A stretch of DNA of 20,508 nucleotides from Verrucomicrobiota bacterium (GTDB lineage: Bacteria > Verrucomicrobiota > Verrucomicrobiia > Chthoniobacterales > JAFAMB01), in assembly GCA_019242435.1 (NCBI GenBank), contig JAFAVN010000360.1:1-20508 (forward strand), read 5' to 3'. Both the position numbers and the translations under genes were made by a program. Below, one piece after another: positions 1-7,080 of this stretch (positions are counted from its first letter, which is position 1; each line of letters opens with the position of its first letter). Under the pieces are notes generated by a model. That model was not told where the DNA came from, did not search any database, and was given only the letters and a program-made list of their open reading frames with translations.

Positions 1-68
1 GGTTAGCAACCGCCGAGCAACTCCCGGGAGCCGCCTGCTAGCTAATCCTTAAGCTAGAAACCTACAAA

Positions 69-99
69 GCGGCTCCCCTCCAGTAGAGGGGGTCGCCGC
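69..99. terminator. GC-rich hairpin, possible terminator
   Basis: GCGGC (69-73) pairs with GCCGC (95-99), and inside it CCCCTC (75-80) pairs with GAGGGG (86-91) around a 5-nt loop. On the + strand the stem is followed by GTTTCT, so it could end a transcript entering from the left of the window. The T-tract is short, so the terminator call is tentative; the stem itself is directly visible. Confidence 0.45.
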
Positions 100-188
100 G
101 TTTCTCGATTCCGGGGGGGAGTTACAAGTTGAGCGATTCCGAGCTGAATGCGGAACCCGGAACTGCAACTGTATGGGTCTAATAAGAT

Positions 189-215
189 TGGCGGTTAGTT
201 TTACGCTAACCGCCA
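189..215 (-). terminator. Perfect 10-bp stem-loop after ahcY
   Basis: TGGCGGTTAG (189-198) and CTAACCGCCA (206-215) form a perfect 10-bp stem with a 7-nt loop, about 50 bases beyond the ahcY stop. It is the likely 3' boundary of the metK-ahcY transcript. On the minus strand the following bases are AATCTTATTAG, not a clean U-run, so termination may not be purely intrinsic. Confidence 0.5.
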
Positions 216-265
216 GCTGCGAACTGTGAACCGCAACTGCGGAACGTGAACCGCGAACTCTTAAC
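211..265. repeat. Degenerate GAAC(CGC) tandem run
   Basis: The segment consists largely of imperfect copies of a short unit, such as GCGAACTGTGAACCGC and GTGAACCGCGAACTC. Related text occurs at 3921-3942 (opposite strand), 4120-4144, 150-171 and 8411-8425. No coding potential is seen. Function is unknown; it may be a scattered simple-sequence family of this genome. Confidence 0.5.
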
Positions 266-267
266 GC

Positions 268-1695
268 TTAGTACCGGTAATGTTCGGGCTTGTAAGGACC
301 TTCGACCGGGACGCCGATGTAATCGGCTTGTTTCGCCGTGAGCTTTGTTAGTTTGACTCCGATTTTCCCCAGGTGCAACCGAGCGACCTCCTCGTCCAGT
401 TTTTTGGGAAGGATGTATACGTTTGGCTTGTAAGTCTCCCGATTTTTCCAGAGATCGATCTGGGCCAATACCTGGTTGGAAAACGAGTTACTCATCACAA
501 AGGAAGGATGCCCAGTAGCGCAACCGAGATTTACTAACCGGCCTTCCGCCAACAGGAAGATCTCATGTCCATCCGGAAACGTGTATTTATCAACCTGCGG
601 CTTGATGTTGGTGTGCCGGATGCCTGGAAATGATATCAACTTATCAACTTGGATCTCGTTATCGAAATGGCCGATGTTACAAACCACGGCTTGGTTCTTC
701 ATCTTAGCCATATGCTCGATGGTAATTACATCACAATTGCCGGTAGTCGTGACATAAATATCGCCGCGACCGAGTGTATCCTCGATAGTCGTTACTTCGA
801 AGCCTTCCATCGCCGCCTGGAGCGCATTAATCGGATCGATCTCGGTGATGATGATCCTGGCGCCTTGCCCGCGAAGCGATTGGGCGCAGCCCTTACCTAC
901 GTCTCCATACCCGCACACGACCGCGATTTTTCCAGATAGCATCACATCCAGAGCGCGATTAATGCCGTCTACCAGCGAGTGACGGCATCCATAAAGGTTG
1001 TCGAACTTTGATTTCGTGACTGAATCGTTGACGTTGAAAGCAGGCACGAGCAGTCTGCCCGCTTCCTGGAGCTTGTAGAGCCGGTGAACGCCGGTCGTGG
1101 TTTCCTCGGAAACTCCCTTCCAGTCTTTAACCAACTCATGCCATCGATATGGATTTTCGGCATGGATCTCTTTGAGCAAGTTCTTAATAACTTGTTCTTC
1201 GTGACTGCCGGAAGGTGTATTAACCCAGCCGCTGCCTTCCTCCAGTTCATACCCTTTGTGGAGTAACAGGGTGACGTCGCCGCCATCGTCAACCACTAGC
1301 TGCGGGCCGAGCCCGTCCGGATGAGAAATCGCCTGGTTGGTACACCACCAGTATTCCTCCAGAGTTTCGCCCTTCCAGGCAAAAACCGGAACGCCGGCTT
1401 TGGCAATCGCCGCGGCGGCGTGATCTTGCGTCGAAAAAATATTGCAGCTCGCCCATCGAACCGATGCCCCAAGGTCGCGCAGCGTCTCGATCAACACCGC
1501 GGTTTGGATTGTCATGTGAAGCGAACCGGTGATCCTTACGCCGGCTAATGGCTTGGCCGCGGAATACTTTTCCCGGATGGCCATCAGTCCGGGCATTTCT
1601 TTTTCCGCGATTTCAATCTCCTTACGGCCGAAATCGGCCAAACCGATGTTGGCGACTTTGTAGTCGGTCGTTTGTTCTGCGCTGATGCTGCTCAT
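268..1695 (-). CDS. ahcY: Adenosylhomocysteinase (S-adenosyl-L-homocysteine hydrolase)
   Basis: Cytosolic NAD-dependent enzyme that reversibly splits S-adenosylhomocysteine into adenosine and homocysteine, removing the product inhibitor of methyltransferases. The 475-aa length is normal for the bacterial family. Visible features: substrate-domain residues around H60 (SLHMTIQTAV), STQDH at 88-92, the DDGGD stretch near 136-140, E198, the K228/D232 region (NDSVTKSKFD), the NAD-binding glycine motif CGYGDVGKG at 261-269, and a C-terminus ending in KPEHYRY, typical of the family. The ATG lies 10 bases after the metK stop, so the two genes are almost certainly co-transcribed. No clear Shine-Dalgarno sequence precedes it. 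Identification is very secure; regulation by the divergent ArsR-methyltransferase protein is inferred. Confidence 0.97.
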   Translation of the reverse strand: MSSISAEQTTDYKVANIGLADFGRKEIEIAEKEMPGLMAIREKYSAAKPLAGVRITGSLHMTIQTAVLIETLRDLGASVRWASCNIFSTQDHAAAAIAKAGVPVFAWKGETLEEYWWCTNQAISHPDGLGPQLVVDDGGDVTLLLHKGYELEEGSGWVNTPSGSHEEQVIKNLLKEIHAENPYRWHELVKDWKGVSEETTTGVHRLYKLQEAGRLLVPAFNVNDSVTKSKFDNLYGCRHSLVDGINRALDVMLSGKIAVVCGYGDVGKGCAQSLRGQGARIIITEIDPINALQAAMEGFEVTTIEDTLGRGDIYVTTTGNCDVITIEHMAKMKNQAVVCNIGHFDNEIQVDKLISFPGIRHTNIKPQVDKYTFPDGHEIFLLAEGRLVNLGCATGHPSFVMSNSFSNQVLAQIDLWKNRETYKPNVYILPKKLDEEVARLHLGKIGVKLTKLTAKQADYIGVPVEGPYKPEHYRY

Positions 1696-1705
1696 GGGTA
1701 TTTGC

Positions 1706-2884
1706 TTAGGAAACGAGTTGTCGGAGCGCCTCTGCTTTGTCGGTGCGTTCCCAGGTTAAAGAATCGAGGTCGTCCTCGCGGCCAAAGTGGCCGTAGTTAG
1801 TGGTTTTGCTGTAGATCGGTCGCAACAGGTCTAGTTGCTGAATGATTGCTGCGGGTTTGAAATTGAAGACCTCGAGAACGGCTTTCTCTATTTTGGTTTC
1901 ATCGAATTTCGATGTGCCGAAAGTATTTACGCAGACGCTGACCGGGTCCGGATAACCGATAGCGTAAGCAAATTGGATCTCGCATCGGTCGGCAAGTCCG
2001 GCTGCCACAATGTTCTTAGCAACATACCGTCCCATGTAAGCGGCGGAACGATCGACTTTTGACGGGTCCTTACCCGAAAAGGCGCCGCCGCCATGGCGAC
2101 CCATACCGCCGTAGCTATCCACGATGATCTTTCTGCCGGTCAGTCCGGAATCGCCTTCGGGGCCGCCAATCACAAACCGGCCAGTGGGATTAATCAGATA
2201 ACGGGTTTCGGCGTCGATCAATTCGGTTGGAATGATTCGACGGATGACTCGTTCAATTAACGTCTCTCGAATCTCTTTATGCTTCACGTCCGGGGAATGC
2301 TGGGTCGAGATCACGACCGCTGTGACTCGAATCGGAGTAAAGCCTTCGTATTCAACGGAGACTTGGGTTTTTGCATCTGGGCGCAGCCAAGGAAGCTCTC
2401 CTGATTTCCTCAGCCGAGTTAGTTCGCGCCCAAGCTTATGGCTGAGTTCAATTGGGATAGGCATGAGCTCAGGAGTCTCTCGGACGGCAAAACCAAACAT
2501 TAGACCTTGGTCTCCGGCACCCTGCTCTTCGGTTTCTTTCCCTTCGGCGCCTCGTGCATCCACGCCCTGAGCGATGTCCCGGGATTGCCGGCTCAGAGCC
2601 TGTACCACCAGGCAGGTATCGGCATGAAAAAGCGATTCCTCATGGACATAGCCAATTTCGCGAATGGCGGATCTGACTTCCTCGATATAATCGAACCTAG
2701 CGTTGGTGGTGATTTCGCCGGCGATCACAACGAGGTTCCCCTTGGCCAAGGTTTCGCAGGCGACCCGGCTGCGCGGGTCTTGGCTCAAACAAGCATCAAG
2801 GATCCGATCGGAAATCGTATCGCAAACCTTATCGGGATGACCTTCGGTGACGGATTCGGACGAAAAGATATAACGGCGCGCCAT
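1706..2884 (-). CDS. metK: S-adenosylmethionine synthetase (methionine adenosyltransferase)
   Basis: Makes S-adenosylmethionine from methionine and ATP in the cytosol. The 392-aa protein has the family signatures: GHPDK at 15-19 (ATP/methionine site), GAGDQG at 122-127, and the glycine-rich phosphate-binding GGGAFSGKD at 265-273. The ATG at 2884 begins MARRYIFSSESVTEGHPDK, the expected N-terminus. It is the first gene of a metK-ahcY pair, coupling synthesis of SAM with clearance of its by-product SAH. The 95-bp gap to the divergent regulator contains a TATACT -10-like element for metK (2936-2941) and a GATAT/ATATC inverted repeat. No recognisable SAM riboswitch is seen in the short leader. 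Confidence 0.97.
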   Translation of the reverse strand: MARRYIFSSESVTEGHPDKVCDTISDRILDACLSQDPRSRVACETLAKGNLVVIAGEITTNARFDYIEEVRSAIREIGYVHEESLFHADTCLVVQALSRQSRDIAQGVDARGAEGKETEEQGAGDQGLMFGFAVRETPELMPIPIELSHKLGRELTRLRKSGELPWLRPDAKTQVSVEYEGFTPIRVTAVVISTQHSPDVKHKEIRETLIERVIRRIIPTELIDAETRYLINPTGRFVIGGPEGDSGLTGRKIIVDSYGGMGRHGGGAFSGKDPSKVDRSAAYMGRYVAKNIVAAGLADRCEIQFAYAIGYPDPVSVCVNTFGTSKFDETKIEKAVLEVFNFKPAAIIQQLDLLRPIYSKTTNYGHFGREDDLDSLTWERTDKAEALRQLVS

Positions 2885-2935
2885 AAAATGAGTTGGTTAC
2901 AGGTGGATCTGCTGGCTGAAATGGGCGAATAGTAG

Positions 2936-2941
2936 AGTATA
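2936..2941 (-). promoter_or_regulatory. Candidate -10 element of the metK-ahcY promoter
   Basis: On the minus strand the hexamer reads TATACT, about 50 bases before the metK start. No good -35 hexamer lies 16-18 bases upstream; that position falls in the GATATC-rich inverted repeat (2954-2969). A repressor bound there would block this promoter. Called by eye from consensus only. Confidence 0.4.
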
Positions 2942-2969
2942 TTGACCAATCATGATATCCTGATATATC
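2942..2969 (+). promoter_or_regulatory. Candidate promoter of the ArsR-methyltransferase gene
   Basis: TTGACC (2942-2947) and TATATC (2964-2969) are separated by 16 bases, a reasonable sigma-70-type pair. Transcription would then start only a few bases before the ATG at 2980, giving a nearly leaderless mRNA; no Shine-Dalgarno sequence is present. The -10 overlaps the inverted repeat, which suggests autoregulation. Confidence 0.45.
2954..2969. promoter_or_regulatory. Candidate operator, GATAT-N6-ATATC
   Basis: An inverted repeat GATAT (2954-2958) and ATATC (2965-2969) with a 6-nt spacer lies in the divergent gap between metK and the ArsR-type gene, over the likely -35 zone of one and the -10 of the other. 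ArsR-family dimers bind such short palindromes. The assignment to this regulator is inferred from position. Confidence 0.45.
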
Positions 2970-2979
2970 CCTTAAACCG

Positions 2980-3912
2980 ATGTCGTCAACGTTGAATTCG
3001 CTCAAAATCCTCGCGGATCCAATCCGGGCACGACTACTCCTGCTACTAGACGGCCATGAACTCTCCGTGGCGGAGATCCAGGAAGTCCTCGGGATGGGAC
3101 AGTCGCGTATTTCTACCCATCTTGCCCAGCTGAAACGGGCCGGGCTGGTTCATGATCGCCGAGTCGGTAAAAACATCTACTACGGATGGGGCACCAATGG
3201 CTCGCTGCCTCGGGAGGAGTTGAGGCGATTGGTTTCTCTGGTGGTCAAGGAGCTTCCAGAAGCTCGAGCTGATGAGCTGAGCCGGAAGCACGTTTTGACC
3301 AAGCGTCATGATCGGTCGCGAGAGTATTTCAATCGGCTGGCTGGGAAATTTGGCAGGAGCCATTGCCCAGGCCGGTCCTGGCAGGCCCTGTCCCACATGC
3401 TGTTGGCCCTTGTACCCGAGGTCGACGTAGCCGATCTGGGCGCCGGCGAGGGTACCTTGGCTGAGTTGCTGGCGCGCCGGGCAAGAAGTGTGATCGCCGT
3501 GGATCTGTCCGAAAAAATGGTGGAGTTCGGTTCTTCACTTGCGCGTGAACATGGGCTGAAGAACCTGGAATTCAGATTGGGAGATATCGAGAACCCTCCA
3601 ATTGAGCCGGGCAGCATCGACCTGGCGATCCTTAGCCAAGCGCTTCATCACGCGATTGATCCGAGGCGCGCAATTCAGGCAGCTTACCAGATCCTGCGCC
3701 AGAACGGGCGAATTCTTATCTTGGACCTGCTGGCGCATGGGTTTGAGCAAGCACGTGAGCTGTACGCTGATATCTGGCTTGGGTTTAGCGAGGTAGAGCT
3801 GCTGCGCCTACTGAAGGATGCCGGCTTCTCGCGAGCCGATGCTCGAGTGGTCTTTCGTGAAACTAAGAGTCCTTATTTCCAGACGGTGCTGGCGACGGGA
3901 GTGAAGGAGTAG
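2980..3912 (+). CDS. ArsR-family regulator fused to a SAM-dependent methyltransferase domain, SahR-like
   Basis: 310 aa in two parts. Residues about 5-75 form an ArsR-type winged helix (LADPIRARLLLLL, then AEIQEVLGMGQSRISTHLAQ as the recognition region, then a wing around RRVGKNIYYGW). It lacks the ELCVCDL metal-binding cysteine motif, so it is not a metal sensor of the classical kind. Residues about 140-250 form a class I methyltransferase fold, with motif I as ADLGAGEGT at 151-159, an acidic residue at D175 after the second strand, and SQALHHAIDPRRA in the post-fold region. It diverges from metK-ahcY across a 95-bp shared gap. From family knowledge, SahR-type ArsR regulators in Proteobacteria control SAM/SAH-cycle genes in response to SAH; here the methyltransferase fold may serve as the SAH/SAM sensor. 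Whether it still methylates anything is unknown. Confidence 0.8.
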   Translation: MSSTLNSLKILADPIRARLLLLLDGHELSVAEIQEVLGMGQSRISTHLAQLKRAGLVHDRRVGKNIYYGWGTNGSLPREELRRLVSLVVKELPEARADELSRKHVLTKRHDRSREYFNRLAGKFGRSHCPGRSWQALSHMLLALVPEVDVADLGAGEGTLAELLARRARSVIAVDLSEKMVEFGSSLAREHGLKNLEFRLGDIENPPIEPGSIDLAILSQALHHAIDPRRAIQAAYQILRQNGRILILDLLAHGFEQARELYADIWLGFSEVELLRLLKDAGFSRADARVVFRETKSPYFQTVLATGVKE

Positions 3913-3920
3913 AGTCTGAA

Positions 3921-4144
3921 GGTTCGCGGTTCACCGTTCAGGTTAGCGGCAAGGCGAGGCTCCAGCCGAGCCGAATTCCCAAGAGCCAGCCTCATCCTCC
4001 AACATGGCTCGGATCCTCTTACGCCGCCCAGTCAGTTCCCATCAGGGAATTGAAACACTGGGAATAGACGGCTCGGCTGGAGCCTCGCCTATCAATCCAC
4101 CGAAAACCGCAAAGAGCGAGCGCGGAACCGCGAACGGCGAACTC
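3921..4144. repeat. Composite palindromic intergenic repeat (REP-like pair with GAAC flanks)
   Basis: Two 22-base arms at 3952-3973 and 4069-4090 are perfect reverse complements; the core reads GCGAGGCTCCAGCCGAGCC, itself an imperfect hairpin (GGCTC/GAGCC). Inside, AATTCCC (3974-3980) pairs with GGGAATT (4045-4051). Outside, GAAC-type runs at 3921-3942 (minus sense) and 4120-4144 (plus sense) are also inverted. The intergenic space between the regulator and the glycosidase gene is therefore largely one nested palindrome. No ORF or transposase is inside. Confidence 0.75.
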
Positions 4145-4179
4145 TCCCCGTTGACCGCGCGGCGTGATCCGGCTAAAAG

Positions 4180-4941
4180 ATGCCGCCGATGCGATGGCTC
4201 TGTTTTTTTCTATTTCTGATTCCGGCGAGCGTATTAGCTGAATGGCGCGTTGTCGACCGGCAGCCTGCAGAGCCGGGTGAGGGCGTCCCTTTCAAATTAC
4301 GAGTGACGAACGGCAGCCAGGCTGCGGAGCTTTGGCTGATTGTTTTCAGGCCGTCGGAGTTCATCGTGAAAATCGTCGGTGACAGTGAACAGTATTCCTC
4401 TGTTCAAGAGGCGGCCGCCACCCTCAATGCCGTAGCCGGGATCAACGGCGGGTATTTCCGGCCAGACAGCTCACCGGTTGGTCTGCTGGTCAGCGACGGC
4501 AAAACTCTCCATCGATTCGAATCGGCCAAGCTGCTATCGGGAGTCTTTTTTGTTCGGGATGGCAGACCCGGAATTGTGCGCAGCCAAAACTTCTCCAAGA
4601 TCAAAGGAGCCTCTGAGGCCGTACAATCCGGCCCGTTTCTGGTCGAAAGCCAAAAAAGCGTGGTCGGGCTCAACAACGACCGGAGTGCGCCTCGGACATT
4701 TGTATTTGCTGGTCGCAACGCACTTTGGGGCTTCGGGATTTGTCGCTCAGTAACGCTCGCGGACATGGGGGAGTTACTCCTTCTACCCGATCTTCTGAAC
4801 AAATCCCGAATAGTGACGGCTCTCAATTTGGATGGCGGCTCGTCCACCCAGTTCTGGGCACGTTCCGACGACCGGGTAGTGAGTTCGCCGGCATTCTCCG
4901 TGGTGGCCGATTACCTATTGCTTCTACCGAAAAAGAAATGA
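4180..4941 (+). CDS. Secreted phosphodiester glycosidase family protein (NAGPA-like domain)
   Basis: 253 aa with a signal peptide (MPPMRWLCFFLFLIPASVLA, cleavage expected after residue 20), so it is likely exported to the periplasm or cell surface. The body carries the hallmarks of the phosphodiester glycosidase/NAGPA domain: AGINGGYF at 86-93, SGPFLV at 150-155, RSAPRTFVF near 168-176, and NLDGGSSTQFW at 216-226. Family members cleave sugar phosphodiesters, as in uncovering of N-acetylglucosamine-phosphomannose, and bacterial relatives occur in cell-envelope or exopolysaccharide contexts. The true substrate cannot be read from the sequence. The next gene on the same strand also encodes a secreted protein. 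No good ribosome-binding site is visible; ATG 4189 is an alternative start that would leave a shorter n-region. Confidence 0.85.
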   Translation: MPPMRWLCFFLFLIPASVLAEWRVVDRQPAEPGEGVPFKLRVTNGSQAAELWLIVFRPSEFIVKIVGDSEQYSSVQEAAATLNAVAGINGGYFRPDSSPVGLLVSDGKTLHRFESAKLLSGVFFVRDGRPGIVRSQNFSKIKGASEAVQSGPFLVESQKSVVGLNNDRSAPRTFVFAGRNALWGFGICRSVTLADMGELLLLPDLLNKSRIVTALNLDGGSSTQFWARSDDRVVSSPAFSVVADYLLLLPKKK

Positions 4942-5030
4942 GCGATATGAGGAAATTGATGTCTTCAGATATTGCAGGTCGAAAACGTGACTGCCCAAAA
5001 TTTACGTTGATCTAAAGAGAGCCCTCCCCC

Positions 5031-5057
5031 ACTTTGCGGTTCTTATCCGCCCAAAGT
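5031..5057 (+). promoter_or_regulatory. Hairpin just upstream of the helical secreted-protein gene
   Basis: ACTTTG-CGG (5031-5039) pairs with CCG-CC-CAAAGT (5047-5057), with a 2-nt bulge and a 7-nt loop. It ends 3 bases before the ATG at 5061, followed by CTT. It could terminate the upstream transcript or mask the start of the next gene; the sequence does not decide between these. Confidence 0.4.
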
Positions 5058-5060
5058 CTT

Positions 5061-5543
5061 ATGTTTAGTTTTGTTAAGCTTGTTCTCAGTGCCGGCCTGA
5101 TCCTAATGCTACTCCAAAAGCCCAGCTACGCCCTGGACGCAGACCAGAAAACTGTCTTGGACGCTTATAAAAAGCCCTGGGAGATCTATCTTACCGCAAT
5201 GCAAGATCTGGCTGCAGCCATGAAGACGGCTCAGCGCGACCAGGATGTGGTCAAAGCCGCGGATAAGTTCTGCGACGAAGCCAACCGATTCGTTGATGAT
5301 TACAACGATGTGCGCGAGCGCTATCAAGGATCCGAGGTATTGAAGAGCATGGATAACGACGCTGAGGCGAAAAAGAACATCCAGGACTTCATGAACGACC
5401 TGAAGAAGAAGATCGAAGCTTCAAAGCCGACCTTCGACACTCTGAAGCAGGACCTGATCAAGTTCGCAAGTTCTCCCGAAATAAAGAGAGTGCAGAATCG
5501 ACTGGCTTCCACTATGAACCGAATTCAGCTGGTCGAGATGTAG
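5061..5543 (+). CDS. Secreted alpha-helical protein of unknown function
   Basis: 160 aa from ATG 5061. A TTG at 5034 in the same frame would add nine residues ahead of the signal sequence and is less likely. Residues 1-24 (ending KPSYA before LDADQ) look like a signal peptide with cleavage near residue 24. The mature part is charged and almost entirely helix-friendly, rich in K, D, E, A and Q, with segments such as AAMKTAQRDQDVVKAADKF and FMNDLKKKIEASK, so a helical bundle or coiled coil in the periplasm is likely. It has a single cysteine in the mature protein. No family is recognised. It follows the glycosidase-family gene on the same strand, separated by about 120 bases and a hairpin. Confidence 0.7.
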   Translation: MFSFVKLVLSAGLILMLLQKPSYALDADQKTVLDAYKKPWEIYLTAMQDLAAAMKTAQRDQDVVKAADKFCDEANRFVDDYNDVRERYQGSEVLKSMDNDAEAKKNIQDFMNDLKKKIEASKPTFDTLKQDLIKFASSPEIKRVQNRLASTMNRIQLVEM

Positions 5544-5701
5544 GAATGCCGGGAACGGGCATGAGAGGTCACTGAGCGACAGAATCGGAGGATTCGGCTC
5601 ACGTTGGAAGGTGACGCGCACTGGGATTTCGGCTCGGCGTGAGCCTCGCCCTGCCGGTCGTGCCGTCCAGAAATTACCAATCACTTCTCACTAATCACCC
5701 C
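5544..5701. repeat. Intergenic region with a single REP-like unit and TCACTTCTC repeats
   Basis: At 5631-5655 lies one copy, in reverse orientation, of the same family as at 3952 and 11592 (CGTGAGCCTCGCCCTGCC; with GGCTCGGC it makes a small hairpin). From 5679 to 5710 the text is a degenerate direct repeat with TCACTTCTC at both 5681-5689 and 5702-5710. The second copy contains the stop codon of the DUF1802 gene. No partner arm was found for the REP-like unit. Confidence 0.55.
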
Positions 5702-6298
5702 TCACTTCTCTGCTGCCGCCGCTCTGACCCTCTCTCTGCGAAGGTTATGCTCGTTCTCACCGAGCACCGGTGTAAGATCCAGATGGGGCGGAGGAGGCAA
5801 TTCGATCCACGAGCGGCAACCACCGAAGGACTTCTGATAAGGTAAGACCCAGACTGGAGATATACGAAACACCCGGACCATCGCCAGGTGCAAACCCTTG
5901 GGCTCGTCATAGGCGTACCGTTGTTCGAGCACTTCCGGCTTCAAGATGTGCAGGTCCGAAAGCGGTTCCAGGATAGCGAGATCGGTTATCCACGCGGTGA
6001 ACTCGACTTGGGCGTAACCGGCCAAAGCGACCGAATCGCTGTTTTCAGACCCTACTGTGGTTCTCGGGTCTAGTCGCAATCGCTCGACCTGTTCGTGGAA
6101 AAAAGTGGGAAATAAAAAAAAACTTTCATGACGAAACCTGAACCCATCCCGTCCTTCGGCGATTCCTCCCTTGCGGAAAATAAGGCTGGTTGCGCCCTCC
6201 AGCATTGAGTTGCAAACCAGGGCCCATTCTTTGAATGCATGCGGAGTGATCGACGTTACTGAAATTAAATTCTCGGTTGCGCCTTGCACTTGCGTCAT
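5702..6298 (-). CDS. DUF1802 family protein
   Basis: 198 aa, cytosolic by appearance (no signal peptide or membrane segment). It matches the pattern of the DUF1802 family: AFKEWALVCNSMLEG at 21-35, LIFRKGGIAE at 39-48, FRHESFFLFPTFFHEQ at 55-70, a WITDLAILEPL core at about 103-113, and near the end QKSFGGCRSWIELP at about 155-168. Function of this family is not established. It is divergent from the PHP-domain gene with only 44 bases between the two ATGs, so they share a control region. The last residues (VRAAAAEK) and stop run into a degenerate intergenic repeat, so the present C-terminus may differ from relatives. Confidence 0.8.
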   Translation of the reverse strand: MTQVQGATENLISVTSITPHAFKEWALVCNSMLEGATSLIFRKGGIAEGRDGFRFRHESFFLFPTFFHEQVERLRLDPRTTVGSENSDSVALAGYAQVEFTAWITDLAILEPLSDLHILKPEVLEQRYAYDEPKGLHLAMVRVFRISPVWVLPYQKSFGGCRSWIELPPPPHLDLTPVLGENEHNLRRERVRAAAAEK

Positions 6299-6342
6299 GT
6301 GTTAGGTGTAGCACAGTTTTGATTTCCAGTTAACCTCGCCGC

Positions 6343-7080
6343 ATGCCCCTGAAAATAGACCTGCATTGCCACTCATTTTTTTCCGGGGACGGCGTAAGCA
6401 GCCCGGAACAGCTCATCGAAGCAGCCCGGGCGAAGGAGCTAAACGGGTTCGCCATCACTGATCATAACACCTGCGATGCCGTCAAATATCTCACCGACAA
6501 AGGATTGATGCGACCGGATGGCTTACCGGTGAACGATTTCCTGATCATACCAGGAGTGGAAGTCACTACGGCGGACGGACACCTGCTTTGTATCGGCGCA
6601 ATTCTCCCGGATCTGAAGGGCCGGCCGGCTTTGGAGGTTTGCCACTTGATTCATGAAGCGGGCGGGGTCGCCATTCCACCGCACCCCTACGATCTGTTTC
6701 GAGCCGGGATTCGCGAGAATGTTTTGAACACGTTGCCGATCGATGCGGTGGAAGTGTTCAACGCTGCCACCACCCTGAAACGATATAACCATCTGGCTTA
6801 CGATTACGCGCTCAAACGGAAGCTCCCCATGACGGTGGCCAGTGATGCCCATCATTATGCTGCCATTGGAACGGCTTACACCGTTCTGCTTACCGACAAT
6901 TTTTCCGTAGCCGGAGTGCTCGCACAAGTCCGCAAAGAGAACGATCTGAGCCGGAATTACCTCTCGATCAGGGATAGCGTCCGCAAGACCTGGAACAACT
7001 GGCTGCGGCTGCGGAAGCGGAGACCGTACTCGCCTGAAGCTGGTCTGCCCTCGCCTGAAGCTCGGTCAGATGACAAATGA
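6343..7080 (+). CDS. PHP-domain phosphoesterase
   Basis: 245 aa, cytosolic, with a single PHP (polymerase and histidinol phosphatase) domain. Metal-ligand motifs are visible: LHCHS with H8 and H10, TDHN with D40-H41, E73 in GVEVTT, H80, the HP pair at H114, and SDAHH with D168 and H170. This set is complete, so an active metal-dependent phosphoesterase is likely. Related stand-alone proteins act on nucleotide or nucleoside phosphates (for example YciV/RnaAM-like enzymes), but this one is shorter and its substrate is not clear. The C-terminal tail (RLRKRRPYSPEAGLPSPEARSDDK region) is basic, low-complexity and made from a duplicated 21-base unit. It converges on tyrS with a long inverted repeat across the junction. 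Confidence 0.85.
   Translation: MPLKIDLHCHSFFSGDGVSSPEQLIEAARAKELNGFAITDHNTCDAVKYLTDKGLMRPDGLPVNDFLIIPGVEVTTADGHLLCIGAILPDLKGRPALEVCHLIHEAGGVAIPPHPYDLFRAGIRENVLNTLPIDAVEVFNAATTLKRYNHLAYDYALKRKLPMTVASDAHHYAAIGTAYTVLLTDNFSVAGVLAQVRKENDLSRNYLSIRDSVRKTWNNWLRLRKRRPYSPEAGLPSPEARSDDK
7029..7062 (+). repeat. Direct duplication in the 3' end of the PHP gene
   Basis: CTCGCCTGAAGCT occurs at 7029-7041 and again at 7050-7062, a 21-base period that keeps frame and yields SPEAGL / SPEARS in the protein tail. It is directly visible and probably a local duplication or repeat-derived extension of the reading frame. Confidence 0.65.

Larger units (their letters stand above)
1..267. other. Intergenic region downstream of ahcY
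   Basis: No credible coding sequence is seen. The stretch holds two strong hairpins (annotated separately) and, at about 211-265, a degenerate run of GAAC/GCGAAC units that recurs elsewhere in the window. The gene beyond the left edge is not visible. Confidence 0.6.

Noticed and set aside
268..2884. Long plus-strand open frames across ahcY and metK
   Set aside because: They are antisense shadows of two clearly identified genes, with no motif or start signal of their own.
2885..2979. Possible SAM or SAH riboswitch in front of metK
   Set aside because: The metK leader is at most about 50 bases after the likely promoter, with no multi-stem core or following terminator or anti-terminator pair that resembles known SAM or SAH riboswitch classes.
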